From assembly GCA_964478025.1 (NCBI GenBank), contig CAYZGK010000001.1:1-64000 (forward strand): 64,000 nt of DNA. Reading direction: 5' to 3'. The notes below the pieces were generated by a model, which saw nothing but the letters and a program-made list of their open reading frames with translations, was not told where the DNA came from and ran no database searches. Positions 17,326-26,102 of the stretch are shown here, in pieces. The position numbers and the translations under genes were made by a program. Positions within the stretch are counted from its first letter, which is position 1. Each line of letters opens with the position of its first letter. The stretch comes from UBA3700 sp964478025 (lineage in GTDB: Bacteria; Bacillota; Clostridia; Christensenellales; UBA3700).

Positions 17326-18324
17326 TTATACTTTATCTGCAGGTGTTGTAGGTAAAGTTAACTCTCCACCAAAAGAATAATAAATATTAATTGTTGATCC
17401 TCTTGCTGCATCATCTGCTTTCCATCCATCTATCCATGCATATGTAGCAAAATTTATTCCTAAACCTTTTGCAATACTATCTGTTGTAAATGTGTATGCT
17501 AAGAATGTTGCATTTGCGGGTAATATTTCTGTATTATCTGCGGCTTTAACGGCTGTTTCACCATTTTTTCTAAATGTTGTTGCTGATCCTGTTGCAGTAG
17601 CACTATCGTATGTTGGAACATCTCCACCTATAGTAGTAGATTTTTCTACTTTGTTTGTTGATGTATGTGCTAATATATCGCCATCTTTTGCGTCCTTTAA
17701 GGCAGTTGTATCTGTATAAACTTTCTTAGAACCTGCTGCATTGTTTACTGAATATGCACTTGCATCTTCATAATTGTATCCAAGTGTATATATATTTCCT
17801 GCACCATCTGCAAAGTAGAATGTTAATCCTGCTGCTGCATATCTGCTATTTGAATTATCTTCACTTAATACTACAAGTATTGTTACTGTACATGCAGATG
17901 CAGATTCATTACCATTTACTATTCTTACAACTGTTGGAACTTCACCTTGAGAACTTCTTGTAACATATGCATTTCCATTGTATGTACTACATTGATAGAA
18001 ATTCTCTGAATCTTTGTTAACTGTTACTGATGTAGCTGTATTTGCTGATGGAGCAATTGTAAGTGTTTCATTTGGTGAGTATAAACCTGCAAGGCCTGTT
18101 CCTAAATCTATTTGAGTAGATTGTGATGCAAATGTTACAGCACCTGAAGTTATATTTACTGTTCCTTTAGATAAGGCCCATCCACTTGTCGCTGTTGATG
18201 TAATTGTCATGGTAGCTGTACTCGCTGTAGATGATGCAAACCATGCATAGGTTATAGAAAATAATATATTGGCTATTAGAATAGTTATAAGGGCAGCCAT
18301 AATGAATTGATAAGAGAAAAACAT
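17326..18324 (-). CDS. TasA-like fibre subunit paralogue in inverted orientation, probably silent
   Basis: The 332-residue minus-strand frame is the third paralogue: ITYAWFASSTASTATMTITS, LSKGTVN, GLYSPNETLT, VPTVVRIVNGN, ILVVLSEDNSNSRYAAAGLTFYFA, YTLGYNYEDAS and a C-terminal YAWIDGW...YYSFGG. Its N-terminus (MFFSYQFIMAALITILIANILFS) is unrelated to the normal MKKST start and has no Shine-Dalgarno sequence at either candidate ATG. The middle ~100 residues are the most divergent part among the paralogues. The inverted orientation relative to the expressed copy and the missing expression signals suggest a storage cassette, but leaderless or weak expression cannot be ruled out. Confidence 0.7.
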   Translation of the reverse strand: MFFSYQFIMAALITILIANILFSITYAWFASSTASTATMTITSTATSGWALSKGTVNITSGAVTFASQSTQIDLGTGLAGLYSPNETLTIAPSANTATSVTVNKDSENFYQCSTYNGNAYVTRSSQGEVPTVVRIVNGNESASACTVTILVVLSEDNSNSRYAAAGLTFYFADGAGNIYTLGYNYEDASAYSVNNAAGSKKVYTDTTALKDAKDGDILAHTSTNKVEKSTTIGGDVPTYDSATATGSATTFRKNGETAVKAADNTEILPANATFLAYTFTTDSIAKGLGINFATYAWIDGWKADDAARGSTINIYYSFGGELTLPTTPADKV

Positions 18325-18841
18325 AGAGTGAAGGTTTATTACTTAGAAATATAGTGTAGGTAATTACCTAAGGTTATAAGAAAAGTTTTGTATTAGCGCT
18401 TTGTTAATTTGTTTAAACTTAAAGATATGATAGATAAGTAATAGTTGAGCATTTTGCTGTTTGGTTAAATAAACTTTTACATGAGTAAAAATAAGAGATA
18501 TCCCTAGTTAAAGCAAGATATTATATGGACAAAATCCGTAAAATAGGTAAAATTTAGGTTTTGTATAAGACTTAATACAAAGAAAATGTGTATATAAATC
18601 TAAATTTTACAAACTAAATTTTAGAAAATTTTACCAAATTTTAAAAACCCGATATTTTTATATATGTAATGAGTTTTTTGCAAAAAGTTGTTTTTTAAAA
18701 ACATAAAAATAACTTAAAATTTTATAAAAATGGCACGAAAATAAGATATATTGGCACTTTGAATTTGAAAAGGTTATTGACACAATTTTTTTAAAAAGAT
18801 AAACTTAAAATGTAAAATAGCATAAAAAGGAGGGAAAAGTA
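18325..18841 (+). promoter_or_regulatory. AT-rich intergenic region with promoter of the EAL-like gene
   Basis: No gene is visible in these ~500 bases. Near the end there is -35 TTGACA (18777-18782), a 17-nt spacer and a -10-like TAAACT (18800-18805), then an AAGGAGGG ribosome binding site 7 nt before the GTG at 18842. Confidence 0.55.
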
Positions 18842-19969
18842 GTGGCAAAAAAAAGTTCTAAAAAAAGTGGACCAAAGAAAGCTGTTACCTATTACTACAA
18901 TCCTTTTTACAAAAATGATGAGGAATTACAATTCTTAGAAGTATGGCAAGTACTTGAAGATGATGTGTTAGGATCGTTATACCCTTGGCAGTATGTAAAC
19001 TCTGCTGAAACATCAAATAGAATTGTTACACTAAATTTCTTAGCATTAAAGAACTTTGAAAACGATTATAAGGTATATTATGACCAAATGTTTATGTACA
19101 AGGTATCAGCAAAACTTTTGTCAGAGGGCAATGTACATAGATTAGGATCAATATTACAACCAAACTTAATTCTTTGTTTTGATATTTATCAACTAGAGAA
19201 GTTTGGAGATAGAGCAGCAATAGCAGGATTAAATTTCTTGGCAAATATTGGTGCTACTATCATGATAAGTGGTGTAGATAGAGCGCCTGTGGATATCTTG
19301 CTTAAATATCCAACAACTTATTTTTTGTTAGATTATAGATATTACACTAACCAAAATAAAGGTGTTATAACAATGCTTAAAAACATTGCAGATCAAGGAA
19401 ATATAACATTAGTTGTAGGAAATGTTAATAGCAGGGATAACCTATCTATATTTAAGGATAATGGTGTTGAAATCTATGCAGGATCAGCGCTTGTTAGACC
19501 AAAGAGAAAGATAGATTCTCTTATAACTGATTCAAATGTAGATGCAGGGGATATGGTAGAAGATAGAAAGAGTTTTATTGTTTCTGCTAAAGATGCACCA
19601 CAAATTAAAGATAAAGAAAAGAAAGAAGAAACAGTCATTATAGATATAACCTCTCAAGCTGAGGAATTAAAATTAAGGCTAGCTGCCTCTGCTCGTGCTA
19701 AAAAGCAAGCTCAAGAAGAGGAAGCAAAGAAAAAAGCTTTAGAGGAAGAAAAATTAAGAAAAGAGCAAGAGGAAAAAGAAAGAGAATTACAAAGGCTTAA
19801 AAATGAAGAGGCAAAGCGTTTAGCTCAAAAGTTAGGGGCTGGACAACTTACAACGTCGATGGAAGAATTTGCTTCTTTATCTAAAGATACAACAAAAAAG
19901 GAAACAAAGCGTGGAGCAAATGTAATAAAACTAAACGTTTCTACTCCACCAAAGAAAAAGAAAAAATAA
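18842..19969 (+). CDS. Degenerate EAL-like domain protein with charged coiled-coil tail
   Basis: A 375-residue cytoplasmic protein with a very basic start (KKSSKKSGPKK) and end (PPKKKKK). Residues ~50-222 follow the secondary-structure pattern of an EAL phosphodiesterase domain: NLILCFDIYQLE, LNFLANIGATIMISGVDR, LLKYPTTYFLLDYRYY, ITMLKNIADQGNITLVVGNV and GVEIYAGSALVRPKR correspond to the usual strand-helix blocks up to the final QGY-like motif. The catalytic EAL, DDFG and KID residues are absent, so it would bind c-di-GMP or a protein rather than hydrolyse. Residues ~265-335 are a K/E-rich coiled coil. It starts with GTG after AAGGAGGG. It precedes the fibre genes, hinting at c-di-GMP-related control of fibre production. 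The EAL link rests on my alignment by eye. Confidence 0.6.
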   Translation: MAKKSSKKSGPKKAVTYYYNPFYKNDEELQFLEVWQVLEDDVLGSLYPWQYVNSAETSNRIVTLNFLALKNFENDYKVYYDQMFMYKVSAKLLSEGNVHRLGSILQPNLILCFDIYQLEKFGDRAAIAGLNFLANIGATIMISGVDRAPVDILLKYPTTYFLLDYRYYTNQNKGVITMLKNIADQGNITLVVGNVNSRDNLSIFKDNGVEIYAGSALVRPKRKIDSLITDSNVDAGDMVEDRKSFIVSAKDAPQIKDKEKKEETVIIDITSQAEELKLRLAASARAKKQAQEEEAKKKALEEEKLRKEQEEKERELQRLKNEEAKRLAQKLGAGQLTTSMEEFASLSKDTTKKETKRGANVIKLNVSTPPKKKKK

Positions 19970-20040
19970 GGTAAAACTTATTAAAAAAACAAGACAAATT
20001 GGAGATTTAAGTTCATAAAGGACAAATTTAAGACGGTTAT

Positions 20041-20069
20041 TTGTTTAATTAAAGGCATCTATTTATATT
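20041..20069 (+). promoter_or_regulatory. Possible promoter of the expressed fibre gene
   Basis: TTGTTT (20041-20046), 17-nt spacer, TATATT (20064-20069), giving a ~65-nt leader before the 20140 start. It is the best match in the 170-bp spacer and neither silent paralogue has an equivalent. Confidence 0.4.
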
Positions 20070-20139
20070 CTTAAAATCTCAAAACAAAAAAATAAACTAA
20101 AAGTTTTAATTTTCAAAATTTAAAAGGAGACAAAAAATT

Positions 20140-21126
20140 ATGAAAAAAAGCACATTAATAACAACAATAGCTATGATAATCGTAGTAGTTGTAGCATTAT
20201 CTACAGCGACCTATGCATGGTTCTCATCAGCAACGACATCAACAGCGGTAACAACAATAACAACAGAAGCAACAGAAGGATGGTCATTATCTCAAGGAAC
20301 CATCTCAGATAGTAAAGTTGTAACATGGTCATCATCTGCGTCTACTATTGAATTAAAGACACAAGGATTAACTGAAGGCTTATACTCACCAAATGAAGCA
20401 CTTACAAATAAACCTTCTTCTAATGCAGCTACATCAGTATCAGTAACATCAGCATCAGATAATTTCTATGCATGTAACGTATCAGGAACTGATGCATATG
20501 TAACAAAAGTAAATGCTGCAAAGACACCAACAACGATAAGAGTTGTTAACAACAATGATTCAGCACAAAAATGTTTAATAACAGTACTTGTAGTATTAGA
20601 TGAAGATAATTCAAATACAAGATATGCAGCATCAGCAATGACATTCTATTTCGCATCAGCAACAACAACATATACTCTTGGCTACACATATTGTGATACA
20701 ACATCTATTACAACTGCTACAAACGTAACAGCAATGGCATCTAATTTAAACGATGCCGCCGTTGTAGCAGCAAAAGTTAATCAAACTGGCAAGAAAACTG
20801 TTGCTTTAGCAAACGTAACTGGTACACAACCAACATATGATAATGCAACAGCAGTAGGACAAGGTTTCTTAAAGAACAAAACTGGAGCTGATATTAAAGT
20901 AAACAGTGCAGTTACAATTGGAGCAGATAAAGCATATCTAGTATATACATTTGAAACAGAAGAGATTGCTATAGCAAATGGTATAAACTTTGTTAACTAT
21001 ACATGGATGGATGGTTGGGTAGCCAACGATGCAGCCGGAGCCGCAACAGTTTCTACATACTATATTTTTGGAGCTTCAGTAAATGATGCTACTTCTAAAG
21101 GTACAGCAGATCCAACAGCAGCTTAG
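20140..21126 (+). CDS. TasA-like major fibre subunit (SipW-dependent type), expressed copy
   Basis: A 328-residue secreted protein. The signal peptide is complete: MKKST, a hydrophobic core to residue 20, and STATYA before WF, with likely cleavage after A26. This SipW-type A-x-A then W/F pattern is typical of TasA/CalY biofilm fibre subunits. The mature part is Thr/Ser/Ala-rich with beta-strand-like segments and two conserved blocks, CLITVLVVLDEDNSNTRYAA and FVNYTWMDGWVANDA, and no recognised enzyme motif. AAGGAG lies 10 nt before the ATG. The gene directly precedes the operon encoding two SipW-like peptidases and an AAA+ pair. Two paralogues at 16274 and 17326 lack expression signals. Probably the main extracellular fibre or pilus-like subunit. 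Confidence 0.75.
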   Translation: MKKSTLITTIAMIIVVVVALSTATYAWFSSATTSTAVTTITTEATEGWSLSQGTISDSKVVTWSSSASTIELKTQGLTEGLYSPNEALTNKPSSNAATSVSVTSASDNFYACNVSGTDAYVTKVNAAKTPTTIRVVNNNDSAQKCLITVLVVLDEDNSNTRYAASAMTFYFASATTTYTLGYTYCDTTSITTATNVTAMASNLNDAAVVAAKVNQTGKKTVALANVTGTQPTYDNATAVGQGFLKNKTGADIKVNSAVTIGADKAYLVYTFETEEIAIANGINFVNYTWMDGWVANDAAGAATVSTYYIFGASVNDATSKGTADPTAA

Positions 21127-21130
21127 TATA

Positions 21131-21213
21131 TTAATTTAACCGTCTAAAATGGCTAAGCCCCAAGTGGGGCCTAGCCTGTATCTCATAACAAAGCGCATGA
21201 GGTTTGTTATGAG
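21131..21213 (+). promoter_or_regulatory. Tandem hairpins between fibre subunit gene and assembly operon
   Basis: After TTAATTTAACCG (21131-21142) come two strong stems: GGCTA-GCCCC with GGGGC-TAGCC (21151-21176) and a perfect 11-bp stem CTCATAACAAA/TTTGTTATGAG (21182-21192, 21203-21213). Neither is followed by a U-tract, so they look more like mRNA processing or stability elements than simple terminators. They could set a high subunit-to-assembly-protein ratio on a shared transcript (inference). Confidence 0.6.
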
Positions 21214-21260
21214 TCGAAAATTTAACAATAATATAAAACAAGTAAAAAAGTGAGATAACA

Positions 21261-22799
21261 ATGAAAGACTTTATTTTTGACTTCTTAGGCGTTCTATGGG
21301 GTGGAATATCTGAGATATTTTTAGGAATATTTAGAGGCATATATAATATGTTTAATTTTCCACAATATTATGCTACATTTAGCAAGTATAGTGGGAATTG
21401 GTCAGCAGGCAATTGGGTAGTAGCAATACTTATTGTACTTGTTGTAGTTGTTATCTTAGTTGGAATTATATGGTTAGTTGTTTGGGGAATTGTTAGAATA
21501 GCTGGAAAGTTAAGAACAAGAGTTGTAAATCAAGATTTAGTTGATGAAATACATAATTTAAAGAGACAAATTATTAAGTTAAATCAAGAAAAAGATAGAA
21601 TACTTGGCATGAAAGTAACAGGTTATGGAAGTGAAGGGCTACTTGAGGATGAAGCTCAAGAAGGTGGCGAAAAGAAAGAAGAGGAGCCACAACAAAAAGA
21701 GAGTCGTTTCTATAAACTTACTGAAGTTGACCAGTTATATGCATCAGGTCAAGCCGTAGTTCATGAATATGACGATAACTTTACGCTAGAGCAACTTTGT
21801 GATCGTATAAGAAATTATGCAGCGAATAATCCAGAGCGTCCTTGGCGTAAGCTTTATTATGAAATTAAGATTATAAGATTATTTATTGCTTCAATGGCAA
21901 CATCTCGTTTAATTATTTTGCAAGGTATTTCAGGTACTGGTAAAACGTCACTTCCAGAGTGTTTAGGACACTTCTTTGCAAATGAAACGACAATCGCATC
22001 AGTTCAACCATCATGGAGAGATAGAACAGAAATTTTCGGATACTTCAACGAATTCACAAAACGTTTCAATGAAACTGAAGTTTTAAAGAAAATGTATGAA
22101 GCTACATATAATAACGATATATACATTACAGTACTAGACGAAATGAATATCGCGCGTGTAGAATATTACTTTGCTGAAATGTTATCCATTCTTGAGATGC
22201 CATCGCGTGCACAATGGGTAATTGACCTTGTTCCATCAGGCTGGCCATCAGATCCTATACATATTGAAAAGGGACGTTTTAGATTACCTGAGAACATGTG
22301 GTATGTAGGAACAGCTAATAATGATGACTCAACATTTGCTATATCAGATAAGGTTTACGATAGAGGTATGCCTATAAATATTAACTCAAAAGCGGCAGCT
22401 TTTGATGCACCACTTACTGAGAATTTCCCAGTAAATTACCATACACTTGAAGCCCTATTTGCTAAAGCTCAAGAGGAGCATAAGGTATCTGATGAGAACT
22501 TAAAGAAGTTTGAAGACATGGATGATTACGTTATAGCACACTTCAGACTTGCCTTTGGTAACCGTATTGTTAAGCAATTAAGGGAATTCGTTCCTGTATA
22601 TGTTGCTTGTGGTGGAACTGAGATTGATGGACTAGATTATGTACTATGTAATAAGATTTTACGTAAGTTTGAGTCATTGAACTTAGGATTCATTCGTGAT
22701 GAAATTGATGCATACATTCAATATTTAAGTGACAACTTTGGTGAAGAGAACATGACAGAGTGTAAGGAATACTTAATGAGATTAAAGAAGTTATTCTAA
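21261..22799 (+). CDS. Membrane-anchored McrB-like AAA+ ATPase
   Basis: A 512-residue protein. Residues 5-28 are hydrophobic and 52-80 form a clear transmembrane helix (WVVAILIVLVVVVILVGIIW), followed by a short coiled coil (~90-115). The AAA+ domain of the McrB/AAA_5 type begins near 205: Walker A GISGTGKT at 222-229, PSWRDRTEIFGYFN, Walker B with D293-E294 in ITVLDEMN, then NIARVEYYFAEMLS and sensor 1 WYVGTANNDDST. McrB proteins are normally GTPases of a restriction complex; here a membrane anchor replaces the DNA-binding N-terminus. The next gene encodes an McrC/DUF2357-like partner and the operon encodes secretion peptidases, so the motor probably works at the membrane in fibre assembly or export, not restriction (inference). 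Confidence 0.8.
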   Translation: MKDFIFDFLGVLWGGISEIFLGIFRGIYNMFNFPQYYATFSKYSGNWSAGNWVVAILIVLVVVVILVGIIWLVVWGIVRIAGKLRTRVVNQDLVDEIHNLKRQIIKLNQEKDRILGMKVTGYGSEGLLEDEAQEGGEKKEEEPQQKESRFYKLTEVDQLYASGQAVVHEYDDNFTLEQLCDRIRNYAANNPERPWRKLYYEIKIIRLFIASMATSRLIILQGISGTGKTSLPECLGHFFANETTIASVQPSWRDRTEIFGYFNEFTKRFNETEVLKKMYEATYNNDIYITVLDEMNIARVEYYFAEMLSILEMPSRAQWVIDLVPSGWPSDPIHIEKGRFRLPENMWYVGTANNDDSTFAISDKVYDRGMPININSKAAAFDAPLTENFPVNYHTLEALFAKAQEEHKVSDENLKKFEDMDDYVIAHFRLAFGNRIVKQLREFVPVYVACGGTEIDGLDYVLCNKILRKFESLNLGFIRDEIDAYIQYLSDNFGEENMTECKEYLMRLKKLF

Positions 22800-22821
22800 T
22801 CTTTAATTTGAGGCTATATTG

Positions 22822-24495
22822 ATGAATGAGGACAGAGCAAAGTATAACCAATATGTGGAAAACATTAATAAAATGCTTCAATCAGAGTCATTTTATACAG
22901 ATTTCCAAAAGAAATTAAAGGTTGCTCGTCCAACTATAAAGTTAAGTAGAAAGCAGCGTACAAAGTCATTTGATCTAGAGTGGGTTGAGATGATAGAAGA
23001 CTCAATTGTATCTTTAGATAACATTGTTAGAAATCCAAGAAAGTTTATTGTTCAAGAAGAGGATATTGTAGATATATCACTAGCTCGAGCTATTTCAACA
23101 GAATCAGTAAAACACTTAGCACAACATACGAACTTCATATCAAGTGTAGATGAAGATGGTATGGTAACTCCAAATAAAATCTTAAATGTAACAAAGGAAG
23201 AAAGTTTTGAGGTATATGAAAATAGATTTATATACACTCTTTTAAAGAACCTTAATAACTTTATTTCTCGTCGTATGGATGCAATTAAGCAAGCTTACAT
23301 TAACGATAACGTAATGGAGCTTAATGTAGATACATCCATATTTACTGGAAAAACAAGAGTGTTCTATAAACTTGACTTAATTGGAGCACTACCAATTGAT
23401 GAGGTAAAAAATTTAGAGAATGATGATTTATCTGTAGTTGAAAGAATAGCAAAGGTTCAAAGAATCGTACTAGATTTCTTATCATCTCCATTTGCCAAGC
23501 AAATGGTATCATCAGCTCCCGTTAGGCCTCCTATTACTAGAACAAACGTTATCTTAAAGAATCCAGACTTTAAAAAGGCGCTAGTATTGTGGCAATTTGT
23601 AGAGTCATATACAAAGATGGGCTTTAGTGTAGAAAATGATGTAAAGCCAGTAAATATAGACCCTGAACTAAATACAGGTATACAAGACATGATTTGTTTA
23701 GGTTCTATGTTAATGCAAGGTTTAATTGAAGGAAAGACTGAAGATAGTGCATTCTTTAATGAATCTAATATGGACTCTAAGGATAAGGAAGAGAAAGAAA
23801 AGGAAAAAGAAAAACAAGAAATAACGGAACAAACGCCAGAAAGTGAAGAAGAGCCTAAGGAGGATGAGGAAGAGAAAAAAGAAACTCCAAAAGAGGCAAT
23901 TGACCAAGATGTTGTTCCTGATGATGTAGATAAAGTTGAAGAAAAGAATGAGGAGCCTAAAGAGGATGAGGAAGAAATTCCACCAATTGAGGAGCCTGAA
24001 GTAGACGATGATGAGGATGAAGAGGACGAAGACGAAGACGAGGATGATGATGAGGATGAAGAGGACGAAATCCAAGATGTAGGCCTTATTGAAGAGACTC
24101 GTGATATGTTCCAAAGAACTGCAGATGAGGTTGCTTTAACTAAAGCTGAAATGACCAGAATAAATAAGGCCATAGATAGAGTACTTGAAAAGGTTAAAAT
24201 GGAAAATGCAGCCGCCTCAACATCAGCGGTTTTAGATAAGATAGATAATAAGGAAGTGCTAGCTGAAAGATTAATTGCACAAATAGAAAAGGAAAGGGCT
24301 ATGATTATGCGTGCAAAGAAAAAGAGAGAAGAAGCATTTAAGCGTGAACAAGCAGCACTTTTAAAGATAGAAGAAAGAGAAACGCAAAGACTAGCTCAGC
24401 TTGATGAGCAAATAGCAAAACATGAAGCTGGAGAAACAATGGATGAAAGCATTGTTTATGCTGGCTTAAGTGAGACAAATAATGGGGCAAGCTAA
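22822..24495 (+). CDS. McrC/DUF2357-like acidic partner of the AAA+ ATPase
   Basis: A 557-residue soluble protein. The first ~300 residues resemble the DUF2357/McrC N-terminal region: KFIVQEEDIVDISLARAIS, a conserved ESFEVYENRFIYTLLKNL near 130-147, and VDTSIFTGKTRVFYKLD. No C-terminal PD-(D/E)XK nuclease is present. Instead residues ~310-420 are an extreme Glu/Asp-rich linker, and the rest (~425-545) is a long charged coiled coil (ALTKAEMTRINKAIDRVLEK). The start is the ATG at 22822 with GAGG 8 nt upstream. It follows the AAA+ gene by 22 nt and overlaps the SipW-like gene by 14 nt, so all are one operon. The pairing mimics McrB-McrC but without a nuclease. The McrC link is by motif and gene order, so moderately sure. 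Confidence 0.6.
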   Translation: MNEDRAKYNQYVENINKMLQSESFYTDFQKKLKVARPTIKLSRKQRTKSFDLEWVEMIEDSIVSLDNIVRNPRKFIVQEEDIVDISLARAISTESVKHLAQHTNFISSVDEDGMVTPNKILNVTKEESFEVYENRFIYTLLKNLNNFISRRMDAIKQAYINDNVMELNVDTSIFTGKTRVFYKLDLIGALPIDEVKNLENDDLSVVERIAKVQRIVLDFLSSPFAKQMVSSAPVRPPITRTNVILKNPDFKKALVLWQFVESYTKMGFSVENDVKPVNIDPELNTGIQDMICLGSMLMQGLIEGKTEDSAFFNESNMDSKDKEEKEKEKEKQEITEQTPESEEEPKEDEEEKKETPKEAIDQDVVPDDVDKVEEKNEEPKEDEEEIPPIEEPEVDDDEDEEDEDEDEDDDEDEEDEIQDVGLIEETRDMFQRTADEVALTKAEMTRINKAIDRVLEKVKMENAAASTSAVLDKIDNKEVLAERLIAQIEKERAMIMRAKKKREEAFKREQAALLKIEERETQRLAQLDEQIAKHEAGETMDESIVYAGLSETNNGAS

Positions 24496-25237
24496 GAAAA
24501 CAAAAGTCCCAAAGTGGCTTTCTATAACACTTAAGATTATAGAATGGACCTTAATACTTTTAATAGTTGGTTGTATGCTAAAGCTTATAGCCCAAAGAAT
24601 AGTAGGTGATACGCCTTCGCTTTTTGGCTATACAACATATACCGTGGTTTCAGATTCTATGGATCCAACATATAAAGTTGGAGACGTAGTAATTTGCAAG
24701 AACATAAAAAATCCTAAGCCTGAGGATTTTATAGTTGAAGATGGTGAGGAAAAACCAGTAATTGCATTCATTGCTCCTGAGGGCTTTGACTATAAAGGAC
24801 TGCTTACAGGGCAAACGGTAACACATAGAATATATGGAGAACCGTATGAAGAGGATGGTATTTGGTACGTGCATACAAAAGGAGATAATGAAATAGCAGT
24901 CTTAGATAGCGTGCCAGTGCCACTAGATAACATAAAGGGTATAATAGTAGGTAAGAGCAGTGTTATTGCCTTTCTTATTAAAATCTTGCAAAAATGGTAT
25001 GGATTTGCTTGTATTATAGTAATACCACTCCTTGCGATACTTATTTGGCAAGTTATAATACTAGCAAAGGCTGGAACAGATAAAAAGGCACAAAAACTTG
25101 AAGAAGAAAAACAAGAAGAGATTAAAAAGCTTCAAGAAAAGGCAGTACAAAACGTGCTAGATAACGAAGAAGAAATAAAGAAAAAAGCAATAGAAGAATA
25201 TATAAAGAAAAATGGAGATATAGATGGCTCTAAGTAG
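24482..25237 (+). CDS. SipW-type signal peptidase I (first copy)
   Basis: A 251-residue membrane peptidase of the SipW/archaeal-ER type that uses Ser and His, not Ser and Lys. An N-terminal membrane helix (~18-42) is followed by YTVVSDSMDPTYKVGDVV with catalytic Ser59 before Met, then TVTHRIYG with His115, the later WYVHTKGDNE block and a second membrane helix (~177-200). A K/E-rich cytoplasmic tail (~205-250) ends the protein. SipW-type enzymes cleave signal peptides of TasA-like subunits, which matches the YAWF-type substrates around it. Start ATG 24482 overlaps the upstream gene by 14 nt; GTG at 24470 is an alternative. The charged tail, rare in SipW, may dock to the acidic or AAA+ partner (inference). 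Confidence 0.85.
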   Translation: MGQAKKTKVPKWLSITLKIIEWTLILLIVGCMLKLIAQRIVGDTPSLFGYTTYTVVSDSMDPTYKVGDVVICKNIKNPKPEDFIVEDGEEKPVIAFIAPEGFDYKGLLTGQTVTHRIYGEPYEEDGIWYVHTKGDNEIAVLDSVPVPLDNIKGIIVGKSSVIAFLIKILQKWYGFACIIVIPLLAILIWQVIILAKAGTDKKAQKLEEEKQEEIKKLQEKAVQNVLDNEEEIKKKAIEEYIKKNGDIDGSK

Positions 25238-26096
25238 TAAAGAACAAGAAAACATCATAAAAAACAAAACAATAAGAGCGGCTTCAAATAGAAGAACCGC
25301 AACAAAGATTATTGTTATTGTTCTTATTGCGGCTCTTTTAATAACAGGAGGCGCCTATGGTGTTATGACATATATTGATGCAAATACTATGCTTATATCT
25401 ATATCTGACGCAAAGGATGGTTTAGCACTTTGTGAAACTTCAGACTTTTTAGAATATACAAATAACCTAGATATGAATGCACCAAGTTCAATTGATGCAT
25501 ATACATATCCTTGGTTTAATATACAAAGTAATATCTTAGGTCAAGATGGTGCCCATCATGGTGCGGCGTATGTAGCGTATAGTTTTTATGTTAAAAACAT
25601 TAGTAAAACATCGACATGTAAGTACAATATGGGTATAAGAATTATTCGTGATACAAAAAATATCTCATCAGCGCTAAGAGTGCTAGTAATTGAAAGTGAT
25701 GAAAATAACTTAAATGAGGTAAGCTCATCACAAGTTTATGGTAAGGCAAAGAGTGATGGAACGAGCGAGTATGTATCTTATGATAAATGTGAAAAAGATC
25801 AACTTGGAGTGTCGCTTGAAGAACTTAACGCCTCATATGCGCTTTTAAATACAAATATGGCAACACCATTTTATGGAGAGCTTTACGATGATGATACAAA
25901 TGAGGACCTTGGTTATTATATAATGTTTGAAAAGGACAAGCGCTTAACTTATAGCGCCTATAAAAAATATACAATTGTAGTTTGGCTAGAAGGAACTGAT
26001 TTACAATGCGTAAATGACATAGTAGGTGGAAAGTGTTCAATATCTACAATATTTACAGTAACAGAATATGAAGAGCCAGAATACTATGGAGCGTAG
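25224..26096 (+). CDS. Membrane-anchored extracellular protein of the fibre operon
   Basis: A 290-residue protein with a basic cytoplasmic start, one membrane helix at ~28-50 (IIVIVLIAALLITGGAYGVM) and a large outside domain. Blocks seen are AYTYPWFNIQSN, GAAYVAYSFYVKNIS, YNMGIRIIRDT and, near the end, KKYTIVVWLEGTDLQCVNDIVGGK. The last block is one I associate with proteins next to SipW-like peptidases in Clostridia, with TasA-like folds. There is no A-x-A-W/F cleavage site, so it probably stays anchored as a minor subunit or fibre base. Start overlaps the peptidase gene by 14 nt and has GGAG upstream. Confidence 0.65.
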   Translation: MALSSKEQENIIKNKTIRAASNRRTATKIIVIVLIAALLITGGAYGVMTYIDANTMLISISDAKDGLALCETSDFLEYTNNLDMNAPSSIDAYTYPWFNIQSNILGQDGAHHGAAYVAYSFYVKNISKTSTCKYNMGIRIIRDTKNISSALRVLVIESDENNLNEVSSSQVYGKAKSDGTSEYVSYDKCEKDQLGVSLEELNASYALLNTNMATPFYGELYDDDTNEDLGYYIMFEKDKRLTYSAYKKYTIVVWLEGTDLQCVNDIVGGKCSISTIFTVTEYEEPEYYGA

Positions 26097-26102
26097 AACT
26101 AA

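Noticed and set aside
23457..24173. Antisense serine-rich open frame
   Set aside because: It is the complement of the Glu/Asp-coding linker of the McrC-like gene; GAA/GAT/GAG codons read as TTC/ATC/CTC and TCA/TCT on the other strand and create a false poly-Ser frame.
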